Part shown: positions 46,501-60,000 of the stretch, piece after piece
Layout: the number at the start of each line of letters is the position of its first letter
Numbering within the stretch: the stretch's first letter is position 1
Assembly: GCA_914767715.1 (NCBI GenBank)
Contig: OU612068.1
Span: 24,182,001-24,242,000, forward strand
DNA from: Membranipora membranacea
Lineage: Eukaryota; Bryozoa; Gymnolaemata; Cheilostomatida; Membraniporidae
Direction of reading: 5' to 3'
DNA: 60,000 bases
The notes under the pieces: model-generated
Databases searched by the model: none
Told to the model about the DNA's origin: nothing
Seen by the model: only the letters and a program-made list of their open reading frames with translations
Program-made: the position numbers and the translations under genes

Positions 46501-48191
46501 TCTGAAGAGGTTATTACATTTTTTCACTTGAGATTAGTTCCGTGAATTTGAAGAATTATAGTACATATTCATCCTGCAGATTACGCAAGCTAAGTGGTTC
46601 TCAAACAACTACTTTACTATGTCATTGAGAGCTGTCAGATTACCGTGTAGATAGAAAGTTTCCTGCATAATCCATCTCACCAGCGCTCATCACCTACAGA
46701 GAAATCCATATTGTCAGCTGAATTCAGTCACATATTAACTCATGTTTGGCTTGCCAGCGTCCTCACCCTCTATGGGCTGCAGATTCAAGCTAGTGAATTC
46801 CAATATTTTTTGTGCACTCAACCAATCTCCCTGATCAAATTAATGCTTTCTTCTGCTGATAGATGGCTAAATCCAAGCACCGGATTATTGATGAAAAAAT
46901 TACACAGGTCAAGTCATACAAACAACACAAATTGTCAATCAAACGTAATGCCACAAAACTAGGCTTTTGAACCCAACTCACCAGCTTTTTTGTTTTTACA
47001 TTCTCAGTTTTCTGGTAAATGCATGCTCCGATCCGTTCTGACTGGGCAGTATTGAGAACACCATTGGTGAAGCTTGCTAGATAAAGACAATTTTGACAAA
47101 GTAGATTTTTGACAGTGTCAAGGACCTTATATTGTATGAGCCGATGGATTGACTAAATAGTGCAAAACCTTTTAATTGGCCACTACAACATTTAATCATC
47201 AGACAAATCCTGAATAGTGAATAAACATGCAAAATCGCCTAAAATATATGTGGTAGCTACCGCTGTTTGCCTCCCGTCCCGAGGTGAAGCTTAATGACGT
47301 TGTCCAGTGATTAGAGAGGAGGGTTAGGCATATCTCTCTGTCCCAGCAGGAGCTCAACTACACCAATATATTTTGGAGCCTTTTTAGGGAGAGATTATTT
47401 CAGAATCTCTTAGTCTTACTAAATTTGGACTAGGACTAGATGTACATCTGACAGGACTTAGAGGTGAGGCAGGTGCTATGTTTGGTGACAGGTGGAATGG
47501 TATGGGAGCATTAATCCTCTCATTTAAAGGGGATGAAGATACAGAACAGGGTAAAATGCTGCTTCTCAGCGGCGGTGAACTGAACTCTTGAAAAGGGGAG
47601 ATAACATCTTGACTTGTATCGAGGCATACAGCAGAAGTATTCGTGATCTGTAAGCTGAACGGTACATGTACTGACAGTGACGCCTCCCTGGCCTTCTCTA
47701 TACTGTTATAAGAGATAGCTGACCCGACATTCTCAGTAGCGACCCGCTTCAACGCAGGAGGTAATAAGCTCACATCATCAAATACAGCAGTCAAACCTGT
47801 ATTTTGGCTGCCCTTAATAGGACTGGATTTAATCCTCATAGAGATAGAATGTGTACATAATTATAATAAAATGAAGTGATAACTGATGTGATAATGTCAC
47901 TACTAGGACAGTTGATGATAATGATGAGGGATGGCTAAACAGTGACACCAGGGAGACACTGACAGTGAATGACTTACTTCTTTCTCTACTAGACAACTAG
48001 TACATACACATTGATTCTTACTATCTATCAGTATGAGCAATGAACTAAACCTCATTGGTATGAGTATTAATTTAGTTCATTGGTATGAGTATGAGTATCA
48101 TCTATTACTATTTTGTCTAGCAATCAGTCAGTACATACATACCTGCTAATATCATCCCCTGCTCATCTATTGAATCAGCAACTACAACCAT
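43579..48191 (-). CDS. POLR1E: RNA polymerase I subunit RPA49
   Basis: Eleven exons: 48191-48143, 47076-46982, 46693-46644, 46419-46269, 46087-45883, 45658-45587, 45437-45341, 45247-45039, 44624-44531, 44369-44247 and 43720-43579 (stop), giving 428 residues. The N-terminal part matches the RPA49 dimerisation region (SFTNGVLNTAQ, YAGNFLSTRDEGKYVGVVD, NEMTLIPLKQVKLRP). Next comes the linker with DTFGGAKQKQN-like text, and the C-terminal tandem winged-helix region has MSARLKDKVLIAIVLLALRL and LVEVGKAMGCKIK, ending in a basic GGGRPKPKKR tail. RPA49 with RPA34 stimulates Pol I initiation, elongation and cleavage in the nucleolus. The exon 6 donor is set at GGGT|GTATCC because the stronger-looking GG|GTGTAT three bases away breaks the frame. 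A 210-bp MITE lies next to the exon 10 donor. Confidence 0.88.
44015..44238. mobile_element. 210-bp MITE of the CAAGGAGT family with an internal 11-bp minisatellite
   Basis: 44022-44231 has termini CAAGGAGTTAAAGAC and GTCTTTAACTCCTTG, flanked by ATTGAAG at 44015-44021 and 44232-44238. The interior is built of repeats of GACTTAAGGTTGACT-like units (AAGGTTGACTC, about nine). It lies in POLR1E intron 10, starting about 7 bp downstream of the exon 10 splice donor. Confidence 0.8.
47384..47839 (-). CDS. Unidentified Ser/Pro-rich open frame in POLR1E intron 1
   Basis: A 151-codon frame on the POLR1E strand, rich in SSP/SPL motifs (KSSPIKG, VSSSPLNER, SPLSPVRCTSSPSP) and ending DSEIISP. Its composition looks like disordered coding sequence. 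A candidate acceptor lies just upstream (CTCTATGAG|GATTAAA), but its phase does not fit POLR1E exon 1. It could be the last exon of an unseen gene, a retrocopy fragment or chance. No function assigned. Confidence 0.3.
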   Translation of the reverse strand: MRIKSSPIKGSQNTGLTAVFDDVSLLPPALKRVATENVGSAISYNSIEKAREASLSVHVPFSLQITNTSAVCLDTSQDVISPFQEFSSPPLRSSILPCSVSSSPLNERINAPIPFHLSPNIAPASPLSPVRCTSSPSPNLVRLRDSEIISP

Positions 48192-51100
48192 TATGTTCCT
48201 GTGATACTATTATAAAGACAGAGTTGAGGGTAAGTAGTCACGATGTTGTCCCACCATGTGTTTTAAATGAATTGATTCACCTTGGTATCTAACTCTCTTG
48301 TCAAACTAAATGTGTGCACATTGCCTTTCCAAAACATGTGCCAGTGTTTACAATCTATCGATCTCGTTTCCGCCCTAACTCAATAGATAGTTTACATCCA
48401 AGGCTAAAGCGGTACTGGTGGCCCAATATATTATTGGTGTAAGAAATATGGGTCAGAGTCCCCAATGGGCTAGTGAGTCGCAAAGCTTGGTAATGAAGTT
48501 TTAGGTCAGCAAGAAGTTCTCAGCAGACTCAATTTTTTAAACAGATTGTTTCCATACATTTGGCATCTGATTTGAATGAAAATCATAGAAACAAGAGAGG
48601 CGAATAAACAACATTGTTCTGCTCTATTTACAAGTATATAAACAGCACTCCATGAGTAGTAAGTGACTGAACTCTAAGTCTGAATAAAAATCATTGATTC
48701 ATTGTACAAGCTGTAGTGTAAGTAAGTAATGAGTAATGTAATGGATTTTTCATTTTATTATTCAATCAATTCATTGCCATCGTATGTATATTTTATATTA
48801 GACCTAGTATTAAGATATTTCATGTATAGAGCACTGTCACACTTGAATCATGAAATGATATTAATATTAAGTCACTGATGCAATGAAGACCCATGCATGC
48901 ATGCAATTATTATTATTATCCCACCGAAAACGAAGTTCATCATGATCATCATCAATCACAGTTTCTTATTTGTGCTCTCATGATGATGATTGATGTATGT
49001 ACTTATTTAATAATGGAATGTAGAAGTACTGACAGGCAAGGCTTGGGTATTTGCTGCTGGGTACATAGCACTGTCCACCACCTGCACACACCCTGCGTAG
49101 ACCGTGTACCAGGTCTGTCTGTGTTGGAGTGACTTTCTTATCCGACTCAGTAACGACTAGTTTTGAAGTAGAGCAGTTTAAATGAGCCGGCTGTTTGAAT
49201 GGTTACCTACTACTAGTAGGCCTACACAAACAAGAGGTGTTGCTGCCAACCATTCCGCAATAGTCATGATGCCAGCTTCATGGTTTCCAGGGATTTTCTA
49301 TCTTGTTGTTGTGTCGAATGCTTGGGTCAAAAGCTTATGGAACATCATCTAACCAAACCACTCCTGAGGAATATTTGATGAACAGCTTCATAAAATTGAT
49401 CAACCATGCAATCTAATATAGAAAATACTGTCCTAAAGTAAAGACATAGTAAATATGGGAAACTCTGCTCCATCCTGGCATTCATTAAAATAGTCATCTT
49501 AAGGTTCAGTGTTATGTGTACCGGTTATGGTAACATTAATGCGATTTAACTTTTATCATTTGACTGCAATTTTGTCTACAAATCGGAATATCCCCAGTTG
49601 TCTAGGTTTTAGGTCAAGCCTAGATGGAATAAGTGTCCCACTGCCCTTTATCCGCCGGCACAGATGATCGTATTTTAATTTCTTGTTTTTACTACTAGGT
49701 TTATATAATGGATGAAGATTTGGAGGCCGATTTGAGGCGTTTACTACTAAACTAAGCATCATAATGAGTGAAAGGTTAGTAATATTGACCCTTTCCTCAC
49801 ACTATCTTTGGCCTGCCTCAGAGTCATGACCAACTGAGCAGATGTATAAGCAAGCTGGTTGGTAATTTTAGAAATTGTCTGCCATCCTAACCCTGACGAT
49901 GCTGTAGCGAAGCTGAAGTTATTTAACCCGATAAATTAACGAAACAAGTGATAAAGTAGTAGATGATAGAGGTTGTCATCTAGTGTCGAATATATCAAAA
50001 TTCTCTATCCCTTCTCTCAAAGAATATTACATGAGGTTTTTCAGGGTTCACTTGAAGCGTACTATAATTGTGAGTTAATCATGGAGAGACAATTATAATA
50101 TAGGTGCCGCTTGTCCTATCAGTCCAGTCAATCTGACTTATTTGATAGGCGTCATGGCCGTAATTGATATAGGCCCTAATATAGCGAGGTTGTTTCAGCT
50201 AACATCTCTCCACAATAACCAGGGATAAATATTTCATAATTTTAAGCATGACATATATACAAAAATTAACCAGTAGGTTTGTAACACAGTAAAGCATTAA
50301 ATAATCATGATTGATTTATGCTGACATTTTTGGCAGTTTTGACTAAACAGGCGCTAGAAATTGTTGTAAGGGCCAATGGCTAGGGCCTTTTGTTTGCTAT
50401 TACTTGATTGTAACAAATTTTGTATATAAACTACACAAGTGTACATTAGCACACTGCTGAATTGTTGCCGTATAATTAAGCCTCTGATTAATGATGGAAT
50501 GTTATTATTACGCTCATTTTACTGAATTGTATTTTATTCAGCAATTTGCCACTTCATTGCCAGTGGAATGAGTGCATTGCTGCTTAGGCTAGGATCGGCA
50601 CCACCTTGAAACATATGAAACAGGAAGGCCTATAATATTTCAGATCTATATGGCTGCTGCCACATTAATGTAGTGCATGGCTTGTATTGTTTTCTTGTTA
50701 AGAGTTTAGTTTGTTTGAGGAATATTCAATACTCATTAGTTAGGCTATGTTTGCGTTGTTATATGTTTGTGCCTCAGGTGACCTAATACTATACTACTTT
50801 AGCATCAGCATCACTATTGGGCATATAGAACAAAGTGAAACTCCCTTGAGACTAGGCATCTATCCTTTGCCGACGAGTCGATAAAAAAGGCTTCAGTTAC
50901 ACTTTTGTAAAGGCCTTAGTTTAAAGGGCACCGCTACCTGTTAAATCATAGACTGATAACCGATGTTGATGATGTTACCCAAACTATTTAGATGGAGAAG
51001 ATAGCACATGCACTGCTGACACAGCTTGGCATATAACTCAATGCAAAGCTACCGGCTAGATGTTTTGATGCCACAACTCTCTATTTAAATTTTTAAATGG

Positions 51101-52989
51101 TGGCTCTGTTGGGCAAAGCCCAGCTGTGTCAGCAGTGGTTTAAATACTCGAGATCAAAGAGGGTATTACGTGACGTGCCAGCAGATATTGAGCCATGATG
51201 TTTTGGTTGTTTGTGGTAGATTCCTCATAAGTCCACTTTCCGGATTCTTTGGTGATGCTGGTATAACAGGTGCCAAGATTCAATGGTGTCATAATGTTGG
51301 GATGGTTAGGCCACAAGGTACCCGAACAAGGTACCAGACGCCTCAGGTATCATTTAGGGATGATACAATTTCAGGAGAACTATGAGTCAGAACAGAGTTC
51401 ATTTCTGTCAGACCATTAAATAGTATCGATCACATCCACTCAGATCTGGGAATGAACTCGCGTTTTGGTGCAAATTGACTTGGTGACTGACTGCTATTGT
51501 TTTGTTTATAGTCCTTTATCTGTAAATTTTATCTCATCACCTTTCAACCTCTTTTTGTTGGGGCATATCTACTGTGATTGACCTTCAACAATACAGGGCC
51601 ATAGTTTAGAAAAAAATTGTAGGGGAGCCAAAAGTCTGAGGCGGGTCCAAAGCAGCATCAGGAGGGGTGCTGTAAGCTCCTCCTTGCAAATGGATTTCCC
51701 AGAGGAGCCGATACTGAAATAGATTATTCAATTATATTGTTCTTAGGCCACTGTATTTAGCTTTCTATGAGAGACAGTGCCTCCCTGACTCCCCTAGAAC
51801 TACGGGCCTGCAATATAAATAAGTTGCTTGTGAGTTTCTGCATTCTGAGTCATTCCTCTTACAGTCAAACTTCTACAGGAATGAAGGACACTCATGTGTC
51901 ACTCTCCATTCATAAATTCTTGCATGAAATCTATAATTCAATTTGTGGCTCCTGACAGATTGTTGTGAAAACTTCATTATCTATGCAGAGATGATTTCCC
52001 TTGTGTTAATGCCTTGTTAATTATTTGATTGCCACACGATAACCTATAATATGGTAACAACAAAACACTCTTAGTCATTAGTATGCAGATGTATGTATGT
52101 GTTGCTATAAGATTATCTGTATGATTATTGGTAGCTTGACTTCTAGGCTCATTCTTCCTTTGGTTGCCAGTCGGAGCAGTTTTTTATCAGAGTTAGTCAG
52201 CCTTTCTTTGTCTCACTTTCATCGGTGTAATGTGCTCTTGAAGGACTATATTTCTGAGAAGTCATGGTATCTGCCAAGCACAGAATTAGATCAGTTCGTA
52301 GGTAAGTAACATTGGTTCTGTGGCAAACTATATCAGTTAATGATGAATGGAAACAAAGTTCTCTAAAAGGTGATGTTTCACAGAGCATCAGTAATTGTGT
52401 ATTTCTTGTACAAGTTTTCCTCAATGTTTTGTTGATGTAACAACAGCTTATTTCTGACACTATGAATATTTGATTAAAAATTTATCTTCATGAATTCAGT
52501 TGACCCTAGTTGGAGTTTTGGTTGTTTGCACTAGGATGGTTGTTTGCTTGTATCAGGGAGAATTTTGCCTGCTTGTATGTAACGTTATTTAGGGTTGTGC
52601 CCCCTCAGTCCTGGTGGTATAAACCTATGAGTTGGGATTACCCAATCAGCACTCAGCGTGATAGTTTTCTTGCTAATAGATATTTATTTCACTATAATGG
52701 ATGTGCATGTAATATTATTATTGCAGCTCATAGGGGACTGCATGCATCATTGATAAGTTTTTCATCTCAGGAATTTCTGTGTTTTCATTCAAAATTGAAT
52801 CACTTGGCTTGGCTTCAACAGATATCCATAGATATTATCAATTTCGGTATCTTTAATTATTGCTACCAAGTGCTTTAAAACTTAACAAAGTAGAAGAAAT
52901 CTGGCCTTTTTTGCTCATGGGGATTAATTACTCTGGCAAGATCGGGATATAGATCTATTTTCACTGAATACTGTGAGGCCTGTCGAAGT
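48192..52989. other. Intergenic stretch between the divergent POLR1E and ARHGAP39 starts
   Basis: It must hold both promoters, and possibly 5' UTR exons of ARHGAP39: a GTAAGTAA donor at about 52303 follows an open stretch from about 52170. A minus-strand frame at 49556-49762 (RRIKGSGTLIPSRLDLKPRQ) looks mildly protein-like but has no context. I can confirm no other gene. Confidence 0.4.
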
Positions 52990-59810
<6,821 letters not shown>

Positions 59811-60000
59811 GTATGTACATTACATCTACCACAAACTACTACGGTTGGACCACAGCTGAGCTACTATACTTGTGGTGTGATAAGGCCAGAAACAGTAGAT
59901 GACGTTACTGGTCTCTGATCAGCCTGCGTTAATTCTAGGGTGATTATTGTAGCTTTTGTGCGTATTTTTGTTACAAAATGAGGGATGAACTGAAAATGAG

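Noticed and set aside
49556-49762. Minus-strand frame RRIKGSGTLIPSRLDLKPRQ...
   Set aside because: Somewhat protein-like, but without splice partners, conservation evidence or a recognised family.

Overview
This is animal (metazoan) nuclear DNA: AT-rich, with intron-split genes using GT-AG junctions and animal gene families (NEK11, ARHGAP39, JAGN1, POLR1E, an F-box/WD40 protein). The ectodomain exons begin and end in phase 1, as in animal extracellular modules built by exon shuffling. Introns of about 0.1-1.7 kb (longest about 2 kb), dense small transposons and the protein sequences suggest an invertebrate, perhaps early-branching. The species cannot be named from the sequence.

Layout. (1) 1-8.7 kb: two minus-strand genes, the 5' part of a NEK11 kinase (four exons, running off the left edge) and a complete 11-exon SCF-type F-box/7xWD40 gene. 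(2) 8.7-16.6 kb: non-coding DNA, a relic repeat unit (U1), a hexanucleotide array, two broken head-to-head copies of a small secreted-protein gene, and a perfect 1.4-kb (ATGGT)n array. (3) 16.6-41.9 kb: three head-to-tail units, U2 (about 16.6-26.7 kb), U3 (about 26.80-35.05 kb) and U4 (about 35.05-41.89 kb). Each has a minus-strand gene for a single-pass membrane protein (two unassigned ectodomain modules, a CCP/sushi domain, a TM helix and a tail with an ITAM/ITIM-like tyrosine motif). Nested on the opposite strand, in the intron between its juxtamembrane and tail exons, lies a two-exon gene for a small secreted protein with eight cysteines. The secreted gene is intact in U3 and U4; every receptor copy carries at least one lesion. 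(4) 42.2-60 kb: Jagunal (JAGN1, +), POLR1E/RPA49 (-, 11 exons) and the first seven coding exons of ARHGAP39/Vilse (+, running off the right edge).

The flanking genes are conserved housekeeping or signalling genes. The 10-42 kb block is a young, decaying, lineage-specific array, and is the part most likely to hold something undescribed: a nested antisense pair of immune-receptor-like gene and secreted Cys-rich gene, duplicated as a unit. The same block and its flanks carry an unusual series of tiny perfect or near-perfect palindromes (26-38 bp, plus longer relatives) flanked by 7-8 bp target duplications. They look like extremely reduced hAT-type transposons. Two duplicates supply the empty sites that show these are insertions.
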